Shown: positions 1 through 9,040 of the stretch, piece after piece
How the letters are laid out: every line of letters begins with the position of its first letter
Position numbering within the stretch: position 1 is the stretch's first letter
Assembly: GCF_900547205.1 (NCBI RefSeq)
Contig: NZ_URFY01000010.1
Coordinates: 1-64,000 of the forward strand
DNA length: 64,000 nt
Direction: 5' to 3'
Origin: an uncultured Bacteroides sp.
GTDB lineage: Bacteria > Bacteroidota > Bacteroidia > Bacteroidales > Bacteroidaceae
Translations under genes and position numbers: made by a program
Notes under the pieces: generated by a model
The model's database searches: none
Told to the model about the DNA's origin: nothing
What the model saw: only the letters and a program-made list of their open reading frames with translations

Positions 1-87
1 TTAGAAATGCTTGAGCCGTATGATGGGAAACTATCAAGTACGGTTCTTAGAGGGGAAAGCCCCCGAAAGGGGGCTGACCTACTCGAT
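1..87 (+). mobile_element. 3' end of a group II intron (domains V and VI)
   Basis: Bases 13-46 fold as a canonical 34-nt group II intron domain V. The lower stem pairs 13-21 with 38-46, there is a two-base AA bulge at 36-37, and the upper stem 22-26/31-35 is closed by a GAAA tetraloop at 27-30. The catalytic AGC triad is at 14-16. Bases 50-84 form a domain VI hairpin with a GAAA loop at 65-68. A81 is a candidate bulged branch-point adenosine, and the intron would end in AT at 87, six bases after it, as is usual. The rest of the intron, including any reverse transcriptase, lies left of the window. It is in the same orientation as hydF. Confidence 0.88.
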
Positions 88-90
88 AAC

Positions 91-120
91 TAATCACTAA
101 TAAACTAATCACTAATAAAC
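91..120 (+). repeat. Perfect 15-bp tandem duplication in the hydF leader
   Basis: Two identical head-to-tail copies of TAATCACTAATAAAC (91-105 and 106-120) sit between the intron end and the hydF ATG at 121. The second copy abuts the start codon, so it forms the entire immediate translation-initiation region. Confidence 0.9.
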
Positions 121-1332
121 ATGAATTTAGCAGATTCTCCAAATGCAAACAGATTGCATATTGCCCTTTTCGGCAAACGGAACAGTGGTAAATCTTCTCT
201 TATCAATGCACTGACAGAACAGGATACCGCCCTTGTTTCAGATACACCAGGTACGACTACTGATCTAGTATCGAAAGCTATGGAAATCCATGGTATCGGT
301 CCTTGTCTCTTTGTTGATACTCCGGGTTTCGATGACGAAGGGAAACTTGGAGAAATGCGTATCAGCCGAACTTTGAAGGCTATTGAGAAAACGGATATTG
401 CATTGTTGCTATGTGGAGACGAGAGTGATACTCGAAAGCCGGACCTAACAGACGAAGAACTACACTGGATAAAGCAACTGAAAGAGAAAAATATTCCCGT
501 AATCCTATTGCTGAATAAAGTAGATATACGGAGAAACGCTGAAGAACTGGCTACAATCATTGCGCAGCAGTGCAGTATTCGCCCCCTGCTTGTCAGTGCA
601 AAAGAGAAAATAGGAATTGAACAAATTCACCAAGCTATTCTTGAAAAACTTCCCTCAGACTTTGGACAGCAAAGTATTACCGGAGAACTTGTTACAGAAA
701 ACGACCTTGTACTTCTTGTGATGCCACAGGATATTCAAGCTCCCAAAGGCAGACTTATCTTGCCGCAAGTACAAACTATCCGCGAGCTATTGGATAAGAA
801 ATGCCTTGTCGTGAGTTGCACCACCGACAAGTTCTCTCAGACATTGCAAGCTCTTTCTCGTCCTCCGAAGTTGATTATTACCGATTCACAGGTTTTCAAA
901 ACAGTCTATGAGCAAAAACCGAAAGAGAGTAAGCTCACCTCTTTCTCTGTGCTTTTTGCTGGATACAAAGGAGATATCCATTATTACGTAAAGAGTGCCT
1001 CTGCCATTGAATCTCTAACAGAATCATCTCGTGTACTGATAGCCGAAGCTTGTGCGCACGCTCCTCTTTCCGAGGATATAGGAAGAGTGAAGTTACCCCG
1101 TCTGCTGAGAAAACGGATTGGTGAAAAGTTGCAAATCGACATTGTAACCGGAACAGACTTCCCGCAAGACCTGACTCCTTATTCGCTGGTTATCCACTGC
1201 GGAGCGTGTATGTTCAATCGAAAATATGTACTCAGCCGCATCAATTGTGCCCGCGAGCAAAATATACCAATAACGAACTACGGAGTGGCAATTGCGTTCC
1301 TTATGGGAATACTTGACCAGATTGAGTACTAA
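121..1332 (+). CDS. hydF: [FeFe]-hydrogenase H-cluster maturation GTPase HydF
   Basis: 403 aa, typical HydF length. HydF is the scaffold on which the 2Fe subcluster of [FeFe]-hydrogenase is assembled by HydE and HydG before transfer to the apo-hydrogenase. The N-terminal GTPase domain shows a P-loop GKRNSGKS (residues 18-25), DTPG (66-69) and NKVD (132-135). The C-terminal iron-sulfur cluster site is the diagnostic CxH...HCxxC set (C311, H313, H359, C360, C363). No hydE, hydG or hydrogenase gene is in the window; they may lie to the left beyond the intron. The ATG at 121 is the first in-frame start and directly follows the tandem repeat. No Shine-Dalgarno sequence is visible. Confidence 0.96.
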   Translation: MNLADSPNANRLHIALFGKRNSGKSSLINALTEQDTALVSDTPGTTTDLVSKAMEIHGIGPCLFVDTPGFDDEGKLGEMRISRTLKAIEKTDIALLLCGDESDTRKPDLTDEELHWIKQLKEKNIPVILLLNKVDIRRNAEELATIIAQQCSIRPLLVSAKEKIGIEQIHQAILEKLPSDFGQQSITGELVTENDLVLLVMPQDIQAPKGRLILPQVQTIRELLDKKCLVVSCTTDKFSQTLQALSRPPKLIITDSQVFKTVYEQKPKESKLTSFSVLFAGYKGDIHYYVKSASAIESLTESSRVLIAEACAHAPLSEDIGRVKLPRLLRKRIGEKLQIDIVTGTDFPQDLTPYSLVIHCGACMFNRKYVLSRINCAREQNIPITNYGVAIAFLMGILDQIEY

Positions 1333-1348
1333 AAAGAGCGTGATTTGA

Positions 1349-1379
1349 TTGTATACTAAAAACATAAATCTTACATTTG
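1349..1379 (+). promoter_or_regulatory. Bacteroides-type promoter of the S9 peptidase gene
   Basis: A TTG -33 element (1349-1351), 20 bp spacer and a TACATTTG -7 element (1372-1379) match the Bacteroides consensus. It lies about 40 bp before the ATG at 1419. Confidence 0.65.
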
Positions 1380-1418
1380 CCGTATAATTAACCCTTTTAT
1401 TAATTTAATACACAACGC

Positions 1419-3956
1419 ATGAAAAAGAAAGGAATGGTTTTAACCATTTTTCTAGCAACCGGACTTGCTCTACAAGCACAGGAAAAACTTACGCAATACA
1501 AAGTTAGGGATGCCATCGAGGTACGTACCCCTATTATGAACGATAGCATTAACCCGAAAGGAGAAAAACACTCCATCAAGATGCTACTCAAAACTCCGGT
1601 GGTACTCGATTTACCGGATGCTCCAATGCAATCGTGGACCGTTGACACGGCAGGATATCTGAGTTTTACTAAAGCAGATACGAATAACAAAATCTATCTG
1701 GTTAAATCAAAAATCCGTGCGGAACGTTTCATGAAAGGTAAACTGAAAGTTACCTCTCCTGTCCGCTGGGAACTCTTTATCGACGGTGTTTCCAAGCAGA
1801 CAAAAGATGCTGCCGAAGATAGTATCTCTTCCGGCTCTTCACGAGAAATAGCTCTCAGCATGGAACCGGCACGTGATTATGAAATCACTATTAAGTTGCT
1901 TTCTTCTTCTGAAGACAAAGCAGCCCCTACCCTGAAATGTGAACTTATTAAAGACAAGAAATTCAAAGATATTGTCTGCACACTCGATCCGGATGCGAAG
2001 AAACGCTTCACGCTTGATAATACTGTATATGGAAACCGTGCTATCTCCGTTTCTATCTCTCCGAGCGGGAAATATCTGTTGACTCGCTACTGGAATAACC
2101 ATGCAGCCAAGCGTTCACGCACCTATTGTGAACTTACGGAACTGAAAACCGGAAAGATGATATTGGATAATGCTAGAGAAGGTATGCGCTGGATGCCTAA
2201 AAGTGACAAGTTGTATTACACTGTAACCGCTCTGACCGGGAACGACGTCATAACTCTCGATCCTACCACTCTGAAAGAAGAGGTGATATTGAAAGGCATT
2301 CCCGAACAAAGTTTCACTTGGGCGCCCAATGAAGATTTCCTTATTTATTATCCTCGCGAAGAAGGAGTTAAAGAACAAGGTCCTCTTCGCCGTATAGTAA
2401 GTCCGGTAGACCGGATCCCGAATACCCGAGGAAGAAGTTTCCTTGCTAAATACAATATTGCTAATGGCGTTTCCGAAAGACTGACTTATGGTAACCACAG
2501 CACTTATCTGCAAGATATATCTCCTGATGGAAAATATATGATATATAGCACTTCCAAAGAAAATATTACTCAGCGCCCGTTCTCTCTCGGTTCTCTCTAT
2601 CTAGTGGATTTGGAGACGCTGAAGGTGGATACTCTTTTCCACGAAGAGCGATTCTTGGGAGGTGCAAGCTATTCACCTGACGGAAAACAATTGTTACTGA
2701 CTGCCAGCCCCGAAGCATTTGGTGGCATCGGTAAGAACTGTGGCAACCACCCTATTGCCAATGATTACGATACACAGGCATTTATCATGGACCTCGCTAC
2801 CCGCAAGATACAGCCGATAACAAAGGATTTTAACCCGACTGTCAGCCCGCTGCAATGGAATCGCGGAGACGGATGTATCTACTTCAACACGGATGATGGA
2901 GACTGCAAAAATATCTACCGCTATTCTCCGAAAAACAATACATTCGAGAAGTTGAATCTGGAAACAGATGTGACAGGTGCCTTTGCCTTATCCAAATTTA
3001 ATCCAAGCATCGCTGCTTATATTGGCCAGTCGGATTATAATTCAGGAGTGGCCTACCTATATGATATGAAGAAAAAGACTTCACGCCTACTTGCTGATCC
3101 TATGAAACCGATTCTCGACAATATAGAATTAGGTAAAACCGAACCTTGGAACTTTACCGCTTCTGATGGTACTGTTATCACCGGAAAGCTGTGTCTGCCT
3201 CCCAACTTTGATGCGAATAAAAAGTATCCGATGCTGGTATATTATTACGGTGGAACGACTCCTACCACACGTGGCATCGGCAATCCGTATTGTGCACAAC
3301 TGTTCGCTTCACGCGATTACGTAGTCTATGTCATTCAGCCTAGCGGTACTATCGGCTTCGGTCAGGAGTTCTCAGCACGCCACGTCAATGCATGGGGAAA
3401 GCGCACTGCTGACGATATTATCGAAGGAACAAAGCAATTCTGTAAGGAACATCCGTTTGTGGATGAAAAACGTATCGGATGTCTTGGTGCTTCTTACGGT
3501 GGATTCATGACTCAGTATTTGCAGACTCAGACTGATATTTTCGCTGCTGCCGTATCTCATGCTGGTATCAGTGATGTGACAAGCTATTGGGGAGAAGGTT
3601 ACTGGGGTTATTCTTATAATTCCGTTGCAGCTGCCGACAGTTATCCGTGGAATAATCCGGACCTGTTTACCAAGCAAGGTTCTCTATTCAATGCCGATAA
3701 GATTAATACTCCGCTGCTGTTGTTGCATGGAACGGTAGATACCAATGTACCAATTGGAGAAAGTATTCAACTTTTCAATGCCCTGAAGATATTAGGCAAA
3801 CCGGTGGAATTTATCACGGTAGATGGAGAAAACCACTTCATTTCTGATTATGACAAGCGCATCAAATGGCACAATTCAATCATGGCTTGGTTTGCACGCT
3901 GGCTGCAAAATAGTCCTGAATGGTGGAATGAGATGTATCCTGAACGTCATCTGTAA
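1419..3956 (+). CDS. Exported S9 family prolyl oligopeptidase / dipeptidyl peptidase IV-like
   Basis: 845 aa with a signal peptide (charged start, hydrophobic core, cleavage near LQAQ at about residue 20). The N-terminal part (about 150-570) has repeated SPSGKY/SPDGKY-type blades typical of the S9 beta-propeller. The C-terminal alpha/beta-hydrolase (about 600-845) carries the nucleophile in GASYGG (Ser692), an acid in HGTVDTN (Asp774) and a histidine in GENHF (His806). Family knowledge predicts a periplasmic or surface serine exopeptidase that trims peptides. The gene is monocistronic, with its own promoter and a terminator shared with convergent hisS. The exact cleavage specificity cannot be told from the sequence. 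Confidence 0.92.
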   Translation: MKKKGMVLTIFLATGLALQAQEKLTQYKVRDAIEVRTPIMNDSINPKGEKHSIKMLLKTPVVLDLPDAPMQSWTVDTAGYLSFTKADTNNKIYLVKSKIRAERFMKGKLKVTSPVRWELFIDGVSKQTKDAAEDSISSGSSREIALSMEPARDYEITIKLLSSSEDKAAPTLKCELIKDKKFKDIVCTLDPDAKKRFTLDNTVYGNRAISVSISPSGKYLLTRYWNNHAAKRSRTYCELTELKTGKMILDNAREGMRWMPKSDKLYYTVTALTGNDVITLDPTTLKEEVILKGIPEQSFTWAPNEDFLIYYPREEGVKEQGPLRRIVSPVDRIPNTRGRSFLAKYNIANGVSERLTYGNHSTYLQDISPDGKYMIYSTSKENITQRPFSLGSLYLVDLETLKVDTLFHEERFLGGASYSPDGKQLLLTASPEAFGGIGKNCGNHPIANDYDTQAFIMDLATRKIQPITKDFNPTVSPLQWNRGDGCIYFNTDDGDCKNIYRYSPKNNTFEKLNLETDVTGAFALSKFNPSIAAYIGQSDYNSGVAYLYDMKKKTSRLLADPMKPILDNIELGKTEPWNFTASDGTVITGKLCLPPNFDANKKYPMLVYYYGGTTPTTRGIGNPYCAQLFASRDYVVYVIQPSGTIGFGQEFSARHVNAWGKRTADDIIEGTKQFCKEHPFVDEKRIGCLGASYGGFMTQYLQTQTDIFAAAVSHAGISDVTSYWGEGYWGYSYNSVAAADSYPWNNPDLFTKQGSLFNADKINTPLLLLHGTVDTNVPIGESIQLFNALKILGKPVEFITVDGENHFISDYDKRIKWHNSIMAWFARWLQNSPEWWNEMYPERHL

Positions 3957-3983
3957 TTCCAGAAAAATAAACCTCTTATAACA

Positions 3984-4023
3984 AATAAGGTGTCGCTGAT
4001 TTTAAAGTCAACGACACCTTATT
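3984..4023. terminator. Bidirectional terminator between the S9 peptidase gene and hisS
   Basis: A perfect 12-bp inverted repeat (3984-3995 and 4012-4023) with a 16-nt loop sits between two converging genes. AT-rich tracts flank both sides. Confidence 0.85.
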
Positions 4024-4043
4024 ATTATCTATTTTATTTTGAT

Positions 4044-5414
4044 TCAGTTCTTCTTTGTCACCGCAGCAATCAACTCTTCCGCTGTAACAAGATTCTGCTC
4101 TCCTGTCTCCATATTCTTCAGCATAGCTTTGCCCTCGTTCATCTCATTCTCACCAACAATGGCAACAAACGGAATATTCTTTGCATTGGCATAACTCATT
4201 TGCTTCTTCATCTTCGAAGCATCCGGGAAAATCTCCGCACGAATACCTGCTGCACGTACTTTAGCAAGAATGCCCATAGAGAAAGCAGCTTCCTTTTCGC
4301 CGAAGTTAATAAATAAAAGTTCTGTTCCGTTCACTGCTTCCTTCGGATAAAGGTCGAGTTGGTTCAGCACATCGAAAATGCGGTCTGCACCAAAAGAGAT
4401 TCCGACACCCGATACACCAGACATACCGAATACTCCAGTCAGGTTATCATAACGCCCCCCGCCTGTGATACTGCCGATTTGTACATCAAGCGCTTTGACC
4501 TCAAATATAGCACCTGTATAATAATTCAATCCACGTGCTAATGTCAAGTCCAGTTCGATTTCATTCTTCAATCCCATTGTCTCCAACGTATTCAGAATAA
4601 ATTCGCTTTCTTCTACTCCTTTCAATCCTACTTCACTGCCGGCTAATACATTCTTTAATGTCGCCAATTTTTCCGCATTCGTTCCGTTCAGCAAGATAAT
4701 CGGTTGCAATTTTGCAATAGCCTCATCGCTAATACCTTTATCTTTCAACTCAGCGTTCACATTATCCAAACCTATTTTATCCAGTTTGTCAATTGCCACA
4801 GTGATATCAACAATCTTATCTGCTTCGCCGATAATCTCGGCTATACCGGAAAGAAGCTTGCGATTATTGATTTTGATACATACAAGGATATTGAAACGGC
4901 TGAACACCGTATCGACGATCTGCATCAATTCCACCTCATTCAGCAGAGAGTCACTTCCTACTACGTCGGCATCACATTGATAAAATTCACGATAACGCCC
5001 TTTCTGCGGACGGTCGGCACGCCAAACGGGTTGAATCTGATAACGCTTGAACGGGAAAGTGATTTCATCACGGTGCATCACCACATAACGGGCAAAAGGC
5101 ACGGTCAAGTCATAACGCAACCCTTTTTCGCAGAATTTGCTTGCCAACTTGGCAGCATTACGACTCAATAGTTCTTCGTCTGTGATTCCGGAGAAATAAT
5201 CGCCCGAGTTTTGAATTTTAAAGAGAAGTTTATCTCCTTCATCCCCATACTTTCCCATCAGTGTGGATAGCATTTCCATAGCTGGAGTTTCAATCTGCTG
5301 AAAACCATACAGATGATATACGTCACGAATCGTATTGAATATATAATTACGCTTCGCCATCTCTACCGGCGAAAAGTCACGAGTTCCTTTAGGAATACTT
5401 GGTTTTGCTGCCAT
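4044..5414 (-). CDS. hisS: Histidine-tRNA ligase
   Basis: 456 aa class II aminoacyl-tRNA synthetase that charges tRNA-His. The N-terminus has PSIPKGTRDFSP followed by motif 2-type sequence with RYQIQPVWRADRPQKGRYREF. The HisRS-specific LARGLNYYTGAIFEV and GGGRYDNLTG motifs follow, and the C-terminal anticodon-binding domain covers about the last 95 residues. Length is normal for the Bacteroidetes enzyme. It is convergent with the S9 peptidase gene and divergent from the transglutaminase-like gene. Confidence 0.97.
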   Translation of the reverse strand: MAAKPSIPKGTRDFSPVEMAKRNYIFNTIRDVYHLYGFQQIETPAMEMLSTLMGKYGDEGDKLLFKIQNSGDYFSGITDEELLSRNAAKLASKFCEKGLRYDLTVPFARYVVMHRDEITFPFKRYQIQPVWRADRPQKGRYREFYQCDADVVGSDSLLNEVELMQIVDTVFSRFNILVCIKINNRKLLSGIAEIIGEADKIVDITVAIDKLDKIGLDNVNAELKDKGISDEAIAKLQPIILLNGTNAEKLATLKNVLAGSEVGLKGVEESEFILNTLETMGLKNEIELDLTLARGLNYYTGAIFEVKALDVQIGSITGGGRYDNLTGVFGMSGVSGVGISFGADRIFDVLNQLDLYPKEAVNGTELLFINFGEKEAAFSMGILAKVRAAGIRAEIFPDASKMKKQMSYANAKNIPFVAIVGENEMNEGKAMLKNMETGEQNLVTAEELIAAVTKKN

Positions 5415-5442
5415 AATATTACTGTTTTTAATTTTAGTTGTG

Positions 5443-5450
5443 CAAATTTA
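5443..5450 (-). promoter_or_regulatory. Candidate -7 box for hisS
   Basis: The minus strand reads TAAATTTG, matching TANNTTTG, 28 bp upstream of the hisS ATG. No convincing -33 element was found at the right distance. Confidence 0.4.
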
Positions 5451-5543
5451 CTGCAAATAATTGAATTAGCCGGAAGAAAAGAAAGACAAATAATTTGTTT
5501 ATATCAGAAAGATTGACGAATATTGCAAATAAAGCAAAACTTA

Positions 5544-6749
5544 ATGAATATGAAAGCACTTACATTGACCCTATTTCTTTCTTGCTTCTGCCTGATGGGC
5601 ATGGCACAGGAACGTACAAAGGACAGTTTAATGAAACTGTTTGAGCAAACATTGGAAAAAGAACAAGACGCAAGAAAAAACAACGACTACCCTAAAGCCG
5701 TGGAAGGATGGACGCACTACCTGAAAGAAGCTGCGAAATATCCTGCTGATATACCGCGCCCCATGGAGGATGCAAAGGCTTGTTACCAAATAGGCTGTAT
5801 GTATGCACTGAACAATTCTCCTAAAGAAGCGCTCAAAATGTTAGAGAAATCGATTGATATGGGATTGGACGATTATTGGAACTTGGCAACCGATGACGAT
5901 ATGAAGTCGCTCAAAGATAATCGGCGTTATCAGAAGCTTATGCTAAAGATGAAGGCGCAATCTGACGACTTTTCAAAGATATTAAAACAGTCTGCCGGAT
6001 ACACTAAGAATACGGCAAAGGATATACCTGCTTTCACCTATATGGATGCCAATGACAGCAATCTGGTTCGCATCAGAAACTATTTTAATCTGGATAGCAT
6101 CGCAGGAACAGGTGATGAAATCTCTAAAATCAAAAACCTGCTGACATGGGTACATAATGTTGTCCGCCACGACGGCAGTTCAATGAATCCGAAAGAAAAA
6201 AATGCTATTGCCATGGTGGAAGTTTGCAAAAAAGAGAACCGGGGAATCAACTGCCGGATGATGGCACAGTTGCTCAACGAATGTTATCTCGCTATGGGCT
6301 TTAAATCGCGATTTGTGACCTGTATGCCTCAAAAGATGATTAATGATTGCCACGTCATCAACTCCGTATATTCTAAGACGCTGAATAAATGGCTATGGAT
6401 GGACCCCACATTCAATGCTTATGTCACAGACGAAAAGGGAAATCTACTTGGCATAGCCGAGGTGCGCGAACGACTGCGTAACGATCAGCCACTCACTCTT
6501 AATGAAGATGCAAACTGGAATAATCAAAGTAAACAAACTAAATTATACTATCTGGATTATTATATGGCTAAGAATCTATATTATGTAGTTTGCCCATTGA
6601 GAAGCGAGTTTAATGCAGAAACGAATTATGATGGAAAGGTATGGAGCGATTATGTTGCATTAGTGCCCGAAGGATTTCTGCAGGAAAAAGAGAACAGAGA
6701 AGCTTTTAACATTAGTGACAGCAATTACTTTTGGCAAGCACCTAATTAA
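5544..6749 (+). CDS. Exported transglutaminase-like (papain-fold) protein
   Basis: 401 aa from the ATG at 5544; a second ATG at 5550 would give the same mature protein. A signal peptide ends near GMAQ. Residues about 25-130 look helical and TPR-like, with repeated Tyr/Ala spacing. The central part resembles a transglutaminase core: Cys in INCRMMAQL, His in NDCHVINSVY and Asp in WMDPTFNAY would form the Cys-His-Asp triad. Such domains in Bacteroidetes are often peptidases or cross-linking enzymes of unknown substrate. The frame also opens at a TTG at 5523, which I consider less likely than ATG. It ends in a strong terminator. Function beyond the fold is not known. Confidence 0.75.
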   Translation: MNMKALTLTLFLSCFCLMGMAQERTKDSLMKLFEQTLEKEQDARKNNDYPKAVEGWTHYLKEAAKYPADIPRPMEDAKACYQIGCMYALNNSPKEALKMLEKSIDMGLDDYWNLATDDDMKSLKDNRRYQKLMLKMKAQSDDFSKILKQSAGYTKNTAKDIPAFTYMDANDSNLVRIRNYFNLDSIAGTGDEISKIKNLLTWVHNVVRHDGSSMNPKEKNAIAMVEVCKKENRGINCRMMAQLLNECYLAMGFKSRFVTCMPQKMINDCHVINSVYSKTLNKWLWMDPTFNAYVTDEKGNLLGIAEVRERLRNDQPLTLNEDANWNNQSKQTKLYYLDYYMAKNLYYVVCPLRSEFNAETNYDGKVWSDYVALVPEGFLQEKENREAFNISDSNYFWQAPN

Positions 6750-6767
6750 ACAACTTTATTAAAAGAG

Positions 6768-6810
6768 AATGCCTCCAATTCCTTATGAAGGTTTTGGAGG
6801 CATTTTTTTA
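6768..6810. terminator. Terminator between the transglutaminase-like and YugP-like genes
   Basis: An 11-bp inverted repeat (6768-6778 and 6794-6804) is followed on the plus strand by seven T. It serves the plus-strand gene and can also work for the converging YugP-like gene. Confidence 0.85.
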
Positions 6811-6830
6811 TTGCTACACAATGATAATAC

Positions 6831-7511
6831 TTAGTCTCTTCTGCCCATGAAAATCATGATATAGTAGATCAATGTAGCCAGCGAGCCAAGTGCAGCTACC
6901 ACATAAGTGTAAGCAGCCGAGCGAAGTGCATCTTCTGCCTGCTTATGATTATAAGAATTAGTAATGCCCGAAGAGCTTAACCATACCAATGCACGCTTAC
7001 TTGCATTGATTTCAACCGGCAGCGTAATAAAGCTGAACAACGTAGTCGTAGCAAACAGGATAATACCTGCCAACAACAGATGTGGAAAAACATTTATCAA
7101 CAAAATACCACCCAACAATACCCATGTCATAATGTTAGATGCAAAGCTCACAACCGGAACCAACGCACTACGCATTTTCAGCGGCGCATACATACGTGCA
7201 TGCTGAACAGCGTGTCCACATTCATGTGCAGCTACGGCAGCAGCCATGATACTATTACTTTCGTATACACCTTCACTCAGATTCACTGTTTTATTAGCAG
7301 GATTGTAGTGGTCGGTCAATCTGCCGGGTGTATGAGTTACCTGTACATCATAAATTCCGTTGTCGTGCAGCATCTTCAGAGCCACGTCGCGTCCTGTCAT
7401 TCCATTTCCCGTAGGAATCTTAGAGTACTTTTTGAATTTGCTCTGCAAATTCATCTGTACTATCCAACTTACTACGGCAATTCCAATAAATAATACCCAA
7501 TAAGACATCAT
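6831..7511 (-). CDS. YugP-type zinc metallopeptidase, membrane-anchored
   Basis: 226 aa. There is an N-terminal membrane segment (about 3-20), then the gluzincin motif HECGH within AAVAAHECGHAVQHA, and at least two further hydrophobic segments (about 115-160 and 195-215). This arrangement matches the YugP/Zn_peptidase_2 family, a widely conserved membrane zinc peptidase whose physiological substrate is unknown. Two adjacent in-frame ATGs (7511 and 7508) are possible starts. A 13-bp hairpin precedes the gene, separating it from the fucosidase. Confidence 0.85.
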   Translation of the reverse strand: MMSYWVLFIGIAVVSWIVQMNLQSKFKKYSKIPTGNGMTGRDVALKMLHDNGIYDVQVTHTPGRLTDHYNPANKTVNLSEGVYESNSIMAAAVAAHECGHAVQHARMYAPLKMRSALVPVVSFASNIMTWVLLGGILLINVFPHLLLAGIILFATTTLFSFITLPVEINASKRALVWLSSSGITNSYNHKQAEDALRSAAYTYVVAALGSLATLIYYIMIFMGRRD

Positions 7512-7569
7512 ATACTTTTCTTTTTAATTATTACTCTATATCTCTATAAACAAATTCTTTGCCAAAAAT

Positions 7570-7605
7570 AAGGGGAAACTATCAATGTCAGAATAGTTTC
7601 CCCTT
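7570..7605. terminator. Hairpin downstream of the fucosidase gene
   Basis: Perfect 13-bp inverted repeat (7570-7582 and 7593-7605) with a 10-nt loop, located after the minus-strand GH29 gene. It lies in the leader region of the next minus-strand gene, so it probably ends the fucosidase transcript. Confidence 0.75.
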
Positions 7606-7630
7606 GCTTTTATGAAGAATTAGCTAAAAA

Positions 7631-8929
7631 TTAGTCTATTGTAAGTTCTACCACATAGTCAATATCTTTCGGCACTTCATTTAATTCGAGTAAAACGCCT
7701 GCTTTTGACTTAGTAAAACGAACCGGAGATTGGTCTTTAAACACCACTGCCTTTCTTACTTTCTTATCTGTCAAAGGAAGGAACAGAGCTTTATCTTCCA
7801 GATTGAGGATGTGCACATACATCTTGTTTCCCTTTTGAGTTGTTACTCCCCAATCGTGCGGAGCAACCATGCCGCCACGAGTTCCGTAGATGGTTTCACC
7901 GTATTGCTTCATCCACTCTCCCATCTCTTTCAAACGTTCTACAGCTACCGCAGGAAGCTCACCATCGGGCTGAGGGCCGATATTCATTAACAGATTTCCA
8001 TTCTTACCTGCAGCTTTCACCAGATAGTGAATCAATGTCTTAGTAGATTTATAGTTTTGGTCGGTGATTTTGTATCCCCACATTCCGTTCATCGTTTCGC
8101 AAGTTTCCAATGGCAAATGACTTACATCTTGTCCGGAAAGGCCTGCCGTATTTTCACCGGGTAGGTCGCGCTCGAATATCTGAATATCTTCACCGGGGAA
8201 AGGCGTATGATGATGATTATTACCAATTAAACATCCCGGTTGGAGTTTATGAATTAAAGCATATTGCTCGGGAAGCTGCCAATCAAAGTTCTTATCCTGA
8301 TCCCACCATCCGTCAAACCAGATAGCGCCTATCGGACCATAATTCGTCAGCAATTCCGTCAACTGGTTATTCATGAACTGATAATAACTTTTCCAGTCTC
8401 CTTTCGGATTCGGGCGTCCTGTTCCACGTCCAGTGCGTCCCCAAGGAAAATCTTCGCGTGCCCAATCAATATGTGAATAATAGAAATGAAGTTTGATGCC
8501 ATGTTTCGCACAAGCATCAGCCAGTTCTTTCACGATATCCCTTTTGAAAGGAGTAGCTTTAACTATATTGTAATCTGAGTATTTGGTATCGAACATAGAA
8601 AAGCCTTCATGATGACGAGTGGTGAAACAGATATATTTCGCGCCTGATGCTTTGATTGCTTCCACCCATTTATCAGCATCAAACTTAGAAGGATAGAAAC
8701 CACCTGCCAGTTTGGCATACTCTTTATAATTCAGATTATTGTTTGTCATAGTCCATTCGCCTGTAGCAAGCATAGCATACAAGCCCCAATGGAGGAAAAT
8801 ACCAAACTTATTGTCCTGAAACTCCTGTCGGGCTTTCAAATTCTCTTCACTAGGTTGATAGGGAGTCTGTGCAAAGCCTCCAAGACACATGACGAGTAAT
8901 AAAAGGAAAGAAATAAAACGTGTTTTCAT
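7631..8929 (-). CDS. GH29 alpha-L-fucosidase, exported
   Basis: 432 aa with a signal peptide ending near GGFAQ. GH29 hallmarks are FGIFLHWG (substrate pocket), TTRHHEGFSMFD and IGAIWFDGWW, in which Asp206 is the expected retaining nucleophile. The fold is a (beta/alpha)8 barrel followed by a short C-terminal beta domain from about residue 350. It releases alpha-linked fucose from host mucin and N-glycans or milk oligosaccharides. It stands alone, with no SusC/D next to it; the peptidase and sulfatase genes of this window could be functionally related. Linkage preference cannot be read from sequence. Confidence 0.94.
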   Translation of the reverse strand: MKTRFISFLLLLVMCLGGFAQTPYQPSEENLKARQEFQDNKFGIFLHWGLYAMLATGEWTMTNNNLNYKEYAKLAGGFYPSKFDADKWVEAIKASGAKYICFTTRHHEGFSMFDTKYSDYNIVKATPFKRDIVKELADACAKHGIKLHFYYSHIDWAREDFPWGRTGRGTGRPNPKGDWKSYYQFMNNQLTELLTNYGPIGAIWFDGWWDQDKNFDWQLPEQYALIHKLQPGCLIGNNHHHTPFPGEDIQIFERDLPGENTAGLSGQDVSHLPLETCETMNGMWGYKITDQNYKSTKTLIHYLVKAAGKNGNLLMNIGPQPDGELPAVAVERLKEMGEWMKQYGETIYGTRGGMVAPHDWGVTTQKGNKMYVHILNLEDKALFLPLTDKKVRKAVVFKDQSPVRFTKSKAGVLLELNEVPKDIDYVVELTID

Positions 8930-8963
8930 TTTTTGGGGGTATTATGGGTTAATTAAAAAAGAA

Positions 8964-9035
8964 AAGATAGGCACGAATTATGCGAATATCACGATAAATA
9001 AAACCGCATGATCCGTATAATCCGTGCCTAATCTT
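8964..9035. repeat. Dispersed palindromic element, copy 1 (TAGGCACG family)
   Basis: Imperfect inverted repeat: the left arm begins AAGATAGGCACGAATTATGC and the right arm ends ATAATCCGTGCCTAATCTT. It lies between purA and the fucosidase gene (both minus strand) and probably acts as the purA terminator. The same core occurs at 50441-50488 and 52900-52963. Confidence 0.8.
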
Positions 9036-9040
9036 ATTAT

